Shown here piece after piece: positions 41,747 to 51,950 of a stretch of 64,000 nucleotides of DNA. The translations under genes were made by a program, and so were the position numbers. Under the pieces are notes generated by a model. It was not told where the DNA came from, did not search any database, and saw nothing but the letters and a program-made list of their open reading frames with translations. Numbering within the stretch: position 1 is the first letter of the stretch; the number at the start of each line of letters is the position of its first letter. The DNA comes from Flavihumibacter soli (GTDB lineage: Bacteria > Bacteroidota > Bacteroidia > Sphingobacteriales > Sphingobacteriaceae): contig NZ_JAAFZB010000096.1 in NCBI RefSeq assembly GCF_010692725.1, positions 186,001 to 250,000 of the forward strand, in the 5' to 3' direction.

Positions 41747-43123
41747 TTACTGCACCTTTATCGCTTCAATATCTTTTCCATGTTCATGAATAATTACCTT
41801 CTCAATAGTTCCACTACTGTTTTTTATGAACTGTAAAGAAGTATTAAAATTCTGCAAGTAAAAGGAATTCTCACTTTCTGCAAAAAGTGGTAATTCCATA
41901 CCATTAGGTAATATTTCATAAAGCTGACTATCTTTCATAATGAAAGTAATTGATATTTTGCCTGCAGCATATTTGCCTTCCTTTTGCCTGAGTATATTAT
42001 CGGGTAATTTTATTTCAACTCTCATTTTCCACAAGTCATAAGGCATCCCGAAAACAATATTTGATAGCCCCATCGTAACAGGCCATACATCTTCTCCATA
42101 GTCGCCAGAGTTTTTAAGAAGTATTATCGTAACCTTATCTTTAGGGTAATAAATAAATTCTGAAACAAAGCCGGGATAACCGCCTGAATGCTTTATATAA
42201 CTTTTGCCAAAAAAATTATTAATACGAAAGCCAAATCCATAATCATCGGCCTTACGTTTAAAAGCATACTTCCATGACGCGGATGAAAGCAACTGCTTTT
42301 TGGCAATAGCCTCTGTCCATTTGTACATATCTGTTGTGGTACTGTAAATAGATCCCGCTGAATAACTGACCGTTGAATCGAGATATGTATAGGTCTTTTT
42401 CTGCTTTGCTGTCAGGAATTGGTAGCCCTTAGCTTTAATACCTTCATCAAGGTTATTAAAATCAAAACCAGAATGTTTCATATCCAGGGGCTCAAAAATC
42501 AGCTCTCTGACATTTTGCTCATAGGATTTACCGGTAACCTTTTCAATCACCAACCCTGCCAGGTAGAAACCCGAATTATTATATCCAAAGCCCTCACCAG
42601 GTGGATAATCAAAAGGTTTTTTGGAAATAAAATCCAGCATGAATTGCTTTGTAACAGGGTGGTTAACCAAAGCAGAGTCTTCTTCGCCGATATCATCTGT
42701 GAAATTGTGTATACCGGATGTGTGCGTTATTAAATTTGCGATCGTTATTTTATCTTCATTTGGAAAATCCGGCAAGTATTTATTTAACTTATCACTCACG
42801 GCCAATTTCTTTTGTTCCTGGAGTTTTAAGATGACCATGGCCGTAAATGACTTTGTTATAGAAAGAATTGGAAACACAGTGAGCGTATCATTATAAGACC
42901 GGGTTTCAACGTTTCGCCATCCATAAGCTTTATGAAATATTACTTTTCCATCTTTAGCTATCAAAGCAACGCCATTGAATTTATTGGCTTCAACCGCAGA
43001 AATCAGGTAACTATTTATTTCTTCAGTTAGGCTATTTGACTCTTTGTTTAAAGTAGTTTGAGCTTGCAGTCTTGCGGAAAGAATAACTAATATTAAAAGG
43101 ATTTTAAACTTTAACACTTTCAT
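41747..43123 (-). CDS. Serine hydrolase, class-C beta-lactamase-like
   Basis: Encodes 458 aa from the ATG at 43123 (MKVLKFKILLILVILSARLQ, cut at AQ); the ATG is preferred to a TTG three codons earlier. The penicillin-binding fold is shown by the SxxK motif SITKSFTAM, then the YxN triad YNNSGFYLAG and the HSGGYPGF box in place of KTG. The C-terminal ~110 residues (KLPDNILRQKEGKYAAGKIS onwards) are a small beta domain. This family includes D-aminopeptidases, esterases and beta-lactamases; the substrate cannot be deduced. It is exported to the periplasm. It is a lone gene between non-operonic neighbours. Confidence 0.88.
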   Translation of the reverse strand: MKVLKFKILLILVILSARLQAQTTLNKESNSLTEEINSYLISAVEANKFNGVALIAKDGKVIFHKAYGWRNVETRSYNDTLTVFPILSITKSFTAMVILKLQEQKKLAVSDKLNKYLPDFPNEDKITIANLITHTSGIHNFTDDIGEEDSALVNHPVTKQFMLDFISKKPFDYPPGEGFGYNNSGFYLAGLVIEKVTGKSYEQNVRELIFEPLDMKHSGFDFNNLDEGIKAKGYQFLTAKQKKTYTYLDSTVSYSAGSIYSTTTDMYKWTEAIAKKQLLSSASWKYAFKRKADDYGFGFRINNFFGKSYIKHSGGYPGFVSEFIYYPKDKVTIILLKNSGDYGEDVWPVTMGLSNIVFGMPYDLWKMRVEIKLPDNILRQKEGKYAAGKISITFIMKDSQLYEILPNGMELPLFAESENSFYLQNFNTSLQFIKNSSGTIEKVIIHEHGKDIEAIKVQ

Positions 43124-43233
43124 TTTTCTCAAATTTACTGTTGCACCTGATTAATAGGAAGTCTAATGATGGTACAAATACTAGAGAGAATCTGTAGAAA
43201 GTCGCATAACAAATGTACCTTCACAGGTGATAC

Positions 43234-45024
43234 TTATAGTTGTTTCAGTGGCAGGATTTTACTTTCTATCCACTTATCTATTTGTCTTTCGAGAATTAAC
43301 AAGGGTAAACATCCGTCCTTAAGGACCTGGGCGTGGAATTCCCTTATGTCAAACTTATCGCCTAAAGCTTTTTGAGCCTTGTTGCGCAGCGCAATAATTT
43401 TCAGTTCACCGACCTTATAGCTTACACCCTGGCCCGGAACGACCATGTATCTTTCAATGCGTTGTTCGGCAACCTGGTCGGTGACGGGCTGATTGTCGAG
43501 CACATAGGCTATTGCCTGCTCCCGGGTCCATCCCTTATGATGCATTCCCGCATCCACTACCAGTCTCACTGCACGTTCCATCTCGTTACTCAACCTGCCC
43601 ATATATTGATAAGGGTCTGTAAACATTCCGAGGGAAGTTCCCAGGCTTTCTGCATATAAACCCCAGCCCTCCGCGAAGGCACTATTGATCAGTTTTTTAC
43701 GAAACTCCGGGATGTTTGCTTCCTGCTGAATAGCCAATTGATAGTGATGGCCGGGAATCGCTTCATGTAAGAATAAGGTTTCCATCTCAAAGCTATTATA
43801 CTTCAGTGGATCGCGTACCGTTTCATAAAAAATACCGGGCTTTTGACCATCTCTTGAAGGGGGAAGATACTGTGCGTTCGCAGCGGCTTCCCTGAATTTT
43901 TCGGTGGCCCGCACTTCAAACTTCGATGCGGGTCTCAGTTGAAATAAAGTTTCAAGATGCGGCTCCATTCGGGCTTCAAAGCTTCGGTAGCGGTGGAGTA
44001 TCTCAGCTTCTGTTTTGAACGGGAAAAACTTCGGGTCGGTTTTGATGAACTGGAAGAAGGCCTTTAAATCGTCTTTAAATCCAGCTACGGTTTTAATCGA
44101 ATCCATTTCTTTCCGGATACGCGCCACTTCAGCAAGCCCGAGTTCGAAAACTTCATCAGCCGTAATATCACTCGATGTATAGTACTTCAGCCAATAGGCA
44201 TATTCCGCCTTCCCGTTTTGATTGCCGGTTAATCCTGCCGATCTGCGTGTGCGGGGAATGTAGCTGGTTTCGAGGAAATGGTTTAGCCTCTTATAGGCAG
44301 GTCTTACGTAAGTGTTTATTGCTGCCGTATAGTCGGCAGTCAGCTTTTCCTTTGCCGCATTGTCCAAATCGGCTGGTAAAGCGAGGAGAGGTTTATAGAA
44401 AATGTTTTTGTCGCCATCCAGTTCAAATAAAGGCTTTAATTGTGCAGGCACTTTTGCCATACTCGCCGCCGGATTGGTATTGCCGATTTCCAGGCCCTTT
44501 TGCATATTCTTAATGGCCTGGTCGACCCATACTCCGAACAATTTCATTCTACTGATGAAATTGCGATAGTCAGTCTCCGTTTTAAAAGTCACATAGCCGG
44601 CACCTGAACCCAGTAATGCAAAACGCTGCGGAAAACTAAAAACAAACTGGTCTACAGGGCGGTAAAAACCATAGTGGTTGCGAAGACCTTCGTTCTGTAA
44701 GGAGAGCTGGTACTTTAAAATATCCGCACTTAACCTGTCCGACTCCGACAGGTCTCGGTAATTAATCCGCTTGAGTTTAGCCAGGTAAAGGTTATTCAGG
44801 GTAATGGATCGCTGAACATATGCTTCGCTGATATTGATGGCCAGCTGGTCATTGTAAGTATTGATATTATTAGCTGTCGCGTTTAAGGGATTGAGGGCAT
44901 AAAACTCCCGGGAATATCCCTCAAGAACACTATTTAAATCTGTCCCGGGGTTCTTATTTCCCCTGAGGGAGAAACACCCTGTAAGCAGCAGGAGCGCCAA
45001 TACCGGTAAGGTAAATTTCCGCAT
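43234..45024 (-). CDS. DUF885 zinc-peptidase-like lipoprotein
   Basis: Encodes 596 aa. The lipobox is at LTGC (Cys17: MRKFTLPVLALLLLTGC). DUF885 proteins are mostly helical with an HEXXH-like motif: LFLHEAIPGHHYQLAIQ fits. GVGYVTFKTETDYRNFISR-like helices, NSAFAEGWGLYAESLG and the C-terminal GCLPLLILERQIDKW agree with the family. A peptidase role is inferred from the motif only. It lies 110 bp upstream of the beta-lactamase-like gene on the same strand. Confidence 0.88.
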   Translation of the reverse strand: MRKFTLPVLALLLLTGCFSLRGNKNPGTDLNSVLEGYSREFYALNPLNATANNINTYNDQLAINISEAYVQRSITLNNLYLAKLKRINYRDLSESDRLSADILKYQLSLQNEGLRNHYGFYRPVDQFVFSFPQRFALLGSGAGYVTFKTETDYRNFISRMKLFGVWVDQAIKNMQKGLEIGNTNPAASMAKVPAQLKPLFELDGDKNIFYKPLLALPADLDNAAKEKLTADYTAAINTYVRPAYKRLNHFLETSYIPRTRRSAGLTGNQNGKAEYAYWLKYYTSSDITADEVFELGLAEVARIRKEMDSIKTVAGFKDDLKAFFQFIKTDPKFFPFKTEAEILHRYRSFEARMEPHLETLFQLRPASKFEVRATEKFREAAANAQYLPPSRDGQKPGIFYETVRDPLKYNSFEMETLFLHEAIPGHHYQLAIQQEANIPEFRKKLINSAFAEGWGLYAESLGTSLGMFTDPYQYMGRLSNEMERAVRLVVDAGMHHKGWTREQAIAYVLDNQPVTDQVAEQRIERYMVVPGQGVSYKVGELKIIALRNKAQKALGDKFDIREFHAQVLKDGCLPLLILERQIDKWIESKILPLKQL

Positions 45025-45151
45025 GATTATCGATGTTGATTTCTGTCGCTAAATAGATCTGTTTAAATAAGTACGGCGCAACAAATGTTTAACTCCCGAT
45101 AATACAGGAAATCAATGAAATAATCAAAAGATGACCAGGTACTGTGTAGAA

Positions 45152-45212
45152 GACAGGAATTATTGAGGGAGTGGGTAAAATTGTCGGGAACTGTATTGGA
45201 ATGATGTAATGC
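45152..45212. repeat. Dispersed intergenic repeat, copy 4
   Basis: ACAGGAATTATTGAGGGAG followed by TGGGTAAAATTGTCGGGAAC and TGTATTGGAATGATGTAATG matches copies 1 and 2. It lies in the 233-bp gap between the third histidine kinase and the DUF885 gene, on the 3' side of the kinase, as copies 1 and 3 lie on the 3' side of other minus-strand genes. Confidence 0.72.
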
Positions 45213-45257
45213 CAGGCAGTGATCGAGTAATTCACATTCTGATTATTTAGGCTTCGA

Positions 45258-47825
45258 CTATAACGGCAGTATAATAACAAACTCACTTCCTTCCCCCTCC
45301 TTCGTTTGCACCTGCAACTCGCCACCATGTGCTTTGATGATATCATAACTTAATGATAAGCCTAAACCGGTTCCTTGTCCGGCAGGTTTGGTAGTGAAAA
45401 AAGGCTGGAAAATTTTATCCGCAATTTGTTGAGGGATACCGATACCGTTATCTTTTACTGAAATTGAGATCTTGTCTTCTGTCTTTTTGGTGGATACTGA
45501 TACAAGGGGTTCAAAGTTTTCGGATCGTTGTTTCTTTTTCTCGGTAACGGCATAAAAAGCATTGTTAATTATGTTAAGCATTGCCCGGCTGATGTCCTGG
45601 GGAATAATATTGATTTTACTGATTGACTTATCAAAATCAGTTTTCATGGTTACACAGAGATCTTTATTCTTTGCACGAAGACCATGATAAGCTAAGCTAA
45701 AATACTCCTCTGCTAATGCATTGATATCTGTAGGCTCCTTTTTGCCAGTGCTGCTGCGGGCGTGTTGCAGCATGCCTTTTATAATGGCATCCGCCCGTTG
45801 GCCGTGATGAAGAATTTTTTCGAGGTTTTGCTTGATATCTGATACGAGGGCAGCTCCTTCTTCTTTATTTCCAGATGTGAATTCTTTCTCCATCTCATCC
45901 AACATTTCTGTGGTGACTTCCGAAAAGTTATTCACGAAGTTTATCGGATTCTGTATCTCGTGTGCGACACCAGCTGTGAGTTGGCCGAGCGAAGCCATTT
46001 TTTCGGACTGGATCAACTGAGATTGGGTGGCTTTCAGATCAGTAAGTGTTTTTTCAACCTGGCCTTTCGCTTCTTCTAACTTTGTAAAATCTTCATAACG
46101 GGCATAAGCAACTGAGAAAGCATCTGCGAGCGCTTTTACTAGTTCAAGCTGCGTTTCGGAAAGCGGATTGGCACTGCCCACATAAAGCATCCCCTGTATA
46201 AACGGGACAAACTGCAATGACAATAATTCGGGAGGTTCATCTCCGGCCTGGTAAATATCAGCGTCTTTTATTTGTCCCTGCCCGATTAATGATTGTGTCC
46301 ATGTGCTGAATTGTTCCCGGTTCCAATGTTCCGCATAAACTTTTTGTTGACGCCAGTGATCTGCTACATGGCGGGTAACTTCCGAACTGGTAAAATCAAG
46401 ATGAAGCACCCCAAGCGGTTTACCATCGGGCGTTGATAAGTAAGAATGAATTTTTTGTTCTTTTTCATTGATGATGAAAATGCCGCATCGGAAAAAAGGC
46501 AATCCCAAAGTAGTCAGCTCTCTCCATATTGACGTGCCTATGCGTTGAAGGTCTCCGGACGTTCGCATCGAAGCAATTTCTGCCCGGATGCGATCCTGTG
46601 ATGAGGCTTTGATGGCTTCCCTTGCCTGGGTTTCGGCTAGTTTTAGATCATTGAAACGGGTATAGGTCATCTCGAAAACTTTTGCAAAACGAATGATGAC
46701 CTGTTCCACTTTCGGCGAAAAAAGCTCTGTAGAGAGGATAAATAAATAGCCGTTTGAAAAATTTGCGCAGTAGAAAATGATCCGGTCGGGAATGTGTGAA
46801 AAAACATCTTCCACAACAAATGCGGGGACATGATTTGCAAGGAACCGGTGATGCTCCTTATTTTCTTCACCTTCCAGTTCGCAGATATGGAGGGGTTTTT
46901 TCTCCTTCCACGCCTCGTAGCGTTCATCCATTACGCGGTCGCCGGTTAATGGAAAATCGATATAGTTAGGAAGCAAAGTACCATCAGGAAGTACGACCCA
47001 CGCTGTCTGAATATTCCTTGCTTCATCTATGAACAAATACCCGCAGGTAAATGTATTGATGCCTAATTTTCCAAATTCATGATAAAGCAATTCTGCTGCT
47101 TCCGCCAGCTCATCACTTTTTTGCATCCTCATTGCCCTCGCCCTCACTCTTTCCAATCCTAATTCAATCTGTGCTTCTCTTCCCTGGGCTTCGGCTTTTT
47201 GTAGATCAAGGAAACGCGTGTAGATTAAACCAAATACTTGCGAAAACCGGATCATAATATTGCATTCCTCTTCTGTGAGAGCATGCAGGGTATTAACATT
47301 AATGGCACCCTCGGTGAAAAAGAAGGAATAGAAATATTCCTGCGGGTTAAAATTCGGTTGTTGAGCTAAAAATGTATAGGTAGACATCGTTTCATAGTAA
47401 TGTCTTACCTGTTCTCCATTAAGTATGGTTAGGGCAAAAGGATGATGTTGTTTCCGGGCCGGAATAATATTTTCATAGACCGGGTGGATATGTAAATTAA
47501 CATAATCAAGGATACGGATCACTTCCTGGCTGTGAGACAAAGTTGTCAGCCAGATCTCCATTGCATCATTGGGATCGTCAAAAATCCCTACACCAGTACG
47601 TAGTGCTTTAATGTTGAGCTCATTTAGTTGCTGAAACAGCACAGCTGACGTTTCTGCCAGCTCCGAACTGATGCGCATTGCAGTTGCCCGTATTCGGACT
47701 TTTTCTAAAGCGGCCTCGATTTCAAGTTGCCGGTTTTTACTTTGCAATTCAATAATTACAGCATTCAGCCGCTCTGTCAGTGAGGTATTTAAGTCCGTAA
47801 GATCTTGTTCCTGATGGCTATCCAT
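45258..47825 (-). CDS. Histidine kinase with three repeated N-terminal sensor modules
   Basis: Encodes 855 aa without a clear transmembrane helix. The N-terminal ~600 residues contain three related GAF-like modules, each introduced by a charged helix (LEAALEKVRIRATAMRI, IELGLERVRARAMRMQ, EAIKASSQDRIRAEIASMRT). Cys and aromatic residues such as GYLFIDEARN suggest ligand-binding sensor modules. A coiled coil (about 590-615) precedes the HisKA domain with His622 (AGVAHEIQNP). The ATPase domain has NAFYAVTEKK, KDNGIGI and GTGLGLSLS and ends EGSEFVIILPL. There is no receiver domain. It is a soluble kinase of unknown partner. Confidence 0.88.
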   Translation of the reverse strand: MDSHQEQDLTDLNTSLTERLNAVIIELQSKNRQLEIEAALEKVRIRATAMRISSELAETSAVLFQQLNELNIKALRTGVGIFDDPNDAMEIWLTTLSHSQEVIRILDYVNLHIHPVYENIIPARKQHHPFALTILNGEQVRHYYETMSTYTFLAQQPNFNPQEYFYSFFFTEGAINVNTLHALTEEECNIMIRFSQVFGLIYTRFLDLQKAEAQGREAQIELGLERVRARAMRMQKSDELAEAAELLYHEFGKLGINTFTCGYLFIDEARNIQTAWVVLPDGTLLPNYIDFPLTGDRVMDERYEAWKEKKPLHICELEGEENKEHHRFLANHVPAFVVEDVFSHIPDRIIFYCANFSNGYLFILSTELFSPKVEQVIIRFAKVFEMTYTRFNDLKLAETQAREAIKASSQDRIRAEIASMRTSGDLQRIGTSIWRELTTLGLPFFRCGIFIINEKEQKIHSYLSTPDGKPLGVLHLDFTSSEVTRHVADHWRQQKVYAEHWNREQFSTWTQSLIGQGQIKDADIYQAGDEPPELLSLQFVPFIQGMLYVGSANPLSETQLELVKALADAFSVAYARYEDFTKLEEAKGQVEKTLTDLKATQSQLIQSEKMASLGQLTAGVAHEIQNPINFVNNFSEVTTEMLDEMEKEFTSGNKEEGAALVSDIKQNLEKILHHGQRADAIIKGMLQHARSSTGKKEPTDINALAEEYFSLAYHGLRAKNKDLCVTMKTDFDKSISKINIIPQDISRAMLNIINNAFYAVTEKKKQRSENFEPLVSVSTKKTEDKISISVKDNGIGIPQQIADKIFQPFFTTKPAGQGTGLGLSLSYDIIKAHGGELQVQTKEGEGSEFVIILPL

Positions 47826-48009
47826 TTGTATTCAAATTAAGAATCGGTGTGCGAAGCTTACATGTACCCGAATCAGTTTGAAGTAGAGTAATTTTCGGAG
47901 TGCCATGAGGTTTTCGTATGGTTCTCCCAATCTCAATAAACCATCTGTCTCGTTTTAACGGATCCAACATTCAGATCTCTGTTATTAAAAACAGAAATAA
48001 TAGATGGAT

Positions 48010-48282
48010 TTATTCTGCAGTAGAAGGATCAATAATAGTTGCTATTTCCGTTATAGTATTCACAGGAAATCCACCTAATCTGGCATGTTCACGAATCAAC
48101 TCTTCATTAGGCGCCAGATAGATACAATAGATTTTGTCGCCCGCCACATAACTGTGGATCCATTGAATGCTGGAACCTAAAGTACTAAGTACTTCCCTTG
48201 ATTTTTGTGACATTGCTTTCAGGCTTTCTGCTGAGAGGTCTCCGGCTCCTGGCACCTGCCTCTCTATGATGAATTTTGGCAT
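48010..48282 (-). CDS. DUF4242 family small protein
   Basis: Encodes 90 aa. It matches the DUF4242 pattern: MPKFIIERQVPGAG at the start, WIHSYVAGDKIYCIYLAPNE in the middle and LIREHARLGGFPVNTITEI at the end. The His and acidic residues are candidates for metal binding, and the family is sometimes described as nickel-binding. It lies 184 bp upstream of the third kinase; no operon partner is evident. Confidence 0.85.
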   Translation of the reverse strand: MPKFIIERQVPGAGDLSAESLKAMSQKSREVLSTLGSSIQWIHSYVAGDKIYCIYLAPNEELIREHARLGGFPVNTITEIATIIDPSTAE

Positions 48283-48619
48283 AACTGGTATTTAATTTAT
48301 GATTTTCAGAAAGAGTGTCGGTTTAGAGCAGCCTATATCGTTTGCTTACCCTAATATAACGAATCAGGTTTTACATTGTAAATAGGGTTGATGGGAAAAA
48401 CACTGAAAATGATTGATTACCACTACCAGGATAGGCTACGAGCAAAAAAAACTAGAATGAATGAGCTAGACTTAGGATGCCTCTCGGTTAAGGTTCTAGA
48501 AGTACAAGGTTTATAAGTTTCAAGAGGCAAAAGCTCTCTGCTGACGGAGGCTACGGTTCTACCGAGCAAGCGATCCGAACGTGCTGTAAGCAGTCCAGCT
48601 TGCAGAATGAAGATGACGG
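48283..48619. other. Non-coding interval
   Basis: A 337-bp gap between the DUF4242 gene and the receptor gene. No gene, terminator or repeat with convincing structure was seen. The stretch around 48530-48600 is slightly richer in G+C and has short unpaired inverted segments only. Confidence 0.5.
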
Positions 48620-51046
48620 TTAATTTTCTATTCTTCTCTTTTCCTCTTCATTGCTTAGTTCTATTCTCTTTTCGCTGAATTTCTTACCCGAACGAAAGTT
48701 ATAGCTGAAATACAGCCCGACGGTGCGGGTTGGCCGCTTTTGATAAAAGTCGATCCTGGTGTCGGTATATTCTGTATAGTCCTTTTCTCTTGCAGTATTA
48801 AATATATCAGACACCACTAGCCGGAGCAGCACCTGTTTTTGGTAAAGTCTTTTAGAAAAGCCGATATCCGTAGTGAATTGTTCAGCAACATGCCTGTTTG
48901 CATTCACATAAGGCGAACGATAATCAATCGCGGTATCAAAATTGAAAGCATTCCGTACGATAACTGAATGCTGGGATCTGCTGTATAATGAGGATTGGCG
49001 AATTCTAAAATCATTGATCACATACGAAAGATTATAAAGTGCAAGACTATTGTTTGTACTCCACCAGGAGGTGATTTTAATAGGTGCATTCAACGAAATC
49101 CCATAGCCGTTACTATTATTAAAATTTCTGGTTTGATATTCTATTGAATTATCAGCCATTGGACTGCCCAGCTGAGCGATCTTATCTGTTGTGACTTCAT
49201 AATATAAATCTGCAGAAAACCCTTTCATAAATACTGTACCCAGCTCAAGTTTATGAGTGTATTCAGGAAGAAGGTTGGGATTACCAAGTTGGGTAAGATA
49301 GTCGTCAAACTTAAGCCGGTAAGGATTTAAGTCTCCGAAGGAAGGTCGCTGTAACCTGCGGGCGTAATTAAAGAAGACAGAGCTCCCCTTCGCCTCATTC
49401 AGGTGTTGCCTCAAAAATAGAGATGGGAACAGACTGAAATACTTTCTTTTGAATTTCTCATTGCCCGTGACAGAATTTCCTTCCATTCGGGTTTCTTCAG
49501 CTCTTAGGCCAAACTTAACACTTAACTTATGAATATCTTTCCCTAAAGAGGCATAAACCATTGAAAGATGCTCTTGATAAATAAACCGGTTGCTCAACCC
49601 GGAATTACGCACCCAGTTTTCTGATATGTAATTCTCATTGATAACCTCATTATCTCTTTCCGGCGCCGCAAATTTCAGACCTGATTTAAACTCCCATTTA
49701 TTAGACAATATTTTAGTAAAGTCTGCCTGCAAACTGTACAGGTTTGTGATATTGGGAGTATTATTGCGGTAAATGGAATTTTTTTCCGCATCCGAATAGA
49801 CGGAAACAAAATTATTGAGCTCTGTTTTTTTACTATAGGTATAGTCGCCGATAATCTTTAAACCCGAGCCAAGGCTGTCCAGCTTTAAGGCATAATTTAT
49901 AGTTGAGCTACTTGATTGTGGTTTCCTGAACCATTCCGAACGGGCAGATCCCGTCAAAGGCTGGCGGTCATCAAAAACAGTTATGTTAGTGTTAAAATAC
50001 TGATCCAGCTTATTTAATGTTTGCATGCTCTGTAAACTAAGAAACTGATTTTTTGAAAGATCATAGGTTGCTCCGAGCCGGTACATCAATCTGCTGTTAT
50101 CATTATACCTGTTTGTAGCGCTTGCGTAATGGCCCTGATCCGGATAGATTATTTCGGTATTGGCTATATAGTCACTCTCCTCCTTTCCTGCAGAAATATT
50201 GGCATACAGCAATAGACCTTTACTTTTATAATTAAGAGACAAACCTCCATTGTAAGCGGGACGCTTTACTTGCTGGCGGTATTGGGTGAATACAGAACCT
50301 ACAATTCCATCCTGCCGGTTTTTTTTCAGCAGAATATGAACTATCCCACCAGAACCTGCCGCTTCAAACTCCGAAGGCGGACTGGAAATAATTTCAATTT
50401 TACTGATATCCTCAGATCGCAGCGTCCGGAGATATTCTGCCAGATCAGTTTCAGACATTCTTTGCACCACATCATTGATCATTACCATGACAGACTGGTT
50501 GCCTTTAATTTTTATGGAGCCATCATTGCTTACCCATATCCCTGGCGATTTCTGCAATACCTCCAGTCCGGTATTCCCATTAGCGAGCATACTTCCTTCC
50601 ACGTTTACAATGTAACGATCAGTTTTTCTTTCAACCAGCGGTCTGGCAGCAGTTATACTTACTGTGTTGAGGGTATTTTGATCTGCTATTAATTCGATAT
50701 GTTTTAACACCGCGGTATCGGGATAAACAAACTTTAACAACAAGGGCTTATAACCCACAGAAGATACCTTAAGTGCATACTTGATTTGGTCTTTGAATTC
50801 ATAGGATAGAACAAAATGGCCCTGTTCATCGCTCATAACGCCAAGTACAAAAAGACCATCATGGCTCAGACCAATGGAAGCAAAAGGTACACGATTGTTT
50901 TTCTGGTCAGTCAGTACTCCGGATAAACGGCTTTTTGATTCATCATCTCCATCTTTATTTACAGGTATTGATATTTTTCGATCTTGCGCCTGCAAGGTCA
51001 GGCAACTCAGCAGCAGAGCAACTGCGATAAAAATCTTATTCCGCAT
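48620..51046 (-). CDS. TonB-dependent receptor-type outer-membrane protein
   Basis: Encodes 808 aa with a signal peptide (MRNKIFIAVALLLSCLTLQA). Residues ~38-115 form a carboxypeptidase-regulatory-like domain (LSGVLTDQKNNRVPFASIGL, FVLSYEFKDQ). The plug region follows (about 125-235: SITAARPLVERKTDRYIVN, GLEVLQKSPGIWVSNDGS). The C-terminal ~570 residues form the barrel, with aromatic strands and the end FSYNFRSGKKFSEKR, then a charged tail. It matches the Bacteroidota outer-membrane beta-barrel receptor group that lacks a clear SusC fingerprint. The ligand is unknown; there is no SusD partner. Confidence 0.88.
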   Translation of the reverse strand: MRNKIFIAVALLLSCLTLQAQDRKISIPVNKDGDDESKSRLSGVLTDQKNNRVPFASIGLSHDGLFVLGVMSDEQGHFVLSYEFKDQIKYALKVSSVGYKPLLLKFVYPDTAVLKHIELIADQNTLNTVSITAARPLVERKTDRYIVNVEGSMLANGNTGLEVLQKSPGIWVSNDGSIKIKGNQSVMVMINDVVQRMSETDLAEYLRTLRSEDISKIEIISSPPSEFEAAGSGGIVHILLKKNRQDGIVGSVFTQYRQQVKRPAYNGGLSLNYKSKGLLLYANISAGKEESDYIANTEIIYPDQGHYASATNRYNDNSRLMYRLGATYDLSKNQFLSLQSMQTLNKLDQYFNTNITVFDDRQPLTGSARSEWFRKPQSSSSTINYALKLDSLGSGLKIIGDYTYSKKTELNNFVSVYSDAEKNSIYRNNTPNITNLYSLQADFTKILSNKWEFKSGLKFAAPERDNEVINENYISENWVRNSGLSNRFIYQEHLSMVYASLGKDIHKLSVKFGLRAEETRMEGNSVTGNEKFKRKYFSLFPSLFLRQHLNEAKGSSVFFNYARRLQRPSFGDLNPYRLKFDDYLTQLGNPNLLPEYTHKLELGTVFMKGFSADLYYEVTTDKIAQLGSPMADNSIEYQTRNFNNSNGYGISLNAPIKITSWWSTNNSLALYNLSYVINDFRIRQSSLYSRSQHSVIVRNAFNFDTAIDYRSPYVNANRHVAEQFTTDIGFSKRLYQKQVLLRLVVSDIFNTAREKDYTEYTDTRIDFYQKRPTRTVGLYFSYNFRSGKKFSEKRIELSNEEEKRRIEN

Positions 51047-51423
51047 CTTTTAGAATCGGCTTATTGTTCAGGAATTAGTAAAGGAGAATTTAATGTTTAC
51101 AGGGGCTGCGAGACTCTCTACACCTTTAACCCCCTCTACCTATATTTTCTTATTTCTTTTTATTGATTTATGCCTTTGATACCTGGCATGTCACCATGAA
51201 TGGATACAGATATTCGCCAAACGTAAGTTTTTTAACTGGGGTTGGCAATTAAGAATGATAAAAGGATAACGGATTCAAAAATATGGTAGAACGATGTGTG
51301 CGAATGAGTAAATGTGCAGAAGAAATTCTTAATGGTTGGATAAGGGAGTGTAACAACCCGCGCTTGTGCGAAACTTCTTGTTGGCAGTTCGTCGTCAGTT
51401 AGCTCGCTTAATTGGACATACAA
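51047..51423. other. Non-coding interval with low-complexity stretch
   Basis: A 377-bp gap. Around 51290-51330 is a run of GATGTGTGCGAATGAG- and TAAATGTGCAG-like steps similar to the tail of the dispersed repeat at 38820-38860. Nothing that looks like a gene was seen. Confidence 0.5.
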
Positions 51424-51948
51424 TTATCGCCCCAAATTTTCAATAAACTTCGTCATTAACACGATCTGTCCGAAGTGATAATACCAATGCTGGATGTATC
51501 CATGCAAATTTATATAAACACTGGAATAGTCTTTTAATATGGGTCTGTCCAGGCTTTCGTCGGATAGATTTTGTAATTCCCGTATAATCTCCTTCTTATT
51601 TTCTTTAATTGCATTTACCGTGTCGATCCATTTGAAATTTATTTTGTCGGCAGGTATCCAATTTTCCTCGTCTGTTAATTTATAGTCAATTCCCTGAAGT
51701 CGTTTTACAACCACAAAATCGGTAAGCAAATGTCGGGCAATCTGATGAATAGTGTGATTGAAATTAGGCAACTTCAGATTCGCGGAATGCTCAGTAATTC
51801 CGTCTAAAATCTCATAAAGGTTAATCCCTACCCAATTATTATTGTGTAGTTGCTCTATCTGGTCAATGATTCTGTTTATTTCAAGATTTCTCATTTCTTT
51901 CATGTCCGCTTGTCTGTTATTATAACTGCCAGGCTGCAGACTTCTCAT
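51424..51948 (-). CDS. DinB-like four-helix protein
   Basis: Encodes 174 aa from the ATG at 51948 (2 bp after the stop of the upstream gene), which suggests translational coupling; a Met at residue 16 is an alternative start. Helical sequence with the DinB metal-site pattern: His in FNHTIHQIARHLLTDFVVVK, then WYYHFGQIVLMTKF (the terminal His-x-x-Q-type helix). Such proteins bind metal ions and some are thiol transferases or are DNA-damage induced. It is co-transcribed with the alpha/beta hydrolase before it. Confidence 0.82.
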   Translation of the reverse strand: MRSLQPGSYNNRQADMKEMRNLEINRIIDQIEQLHNNNWVGINLYEILDGITEHSANLKLPNFNHTIHQIARHLLTDFVVVKRLQGIDYKLTDEENWIPADKINFKWIDTVNAIKENKKEIIRELQNLSDESLDRPILKDYSSVYINLHGYIQHWYYHFGQIVLMTKFIENLGR

Positions 51949-51950
51949 GA

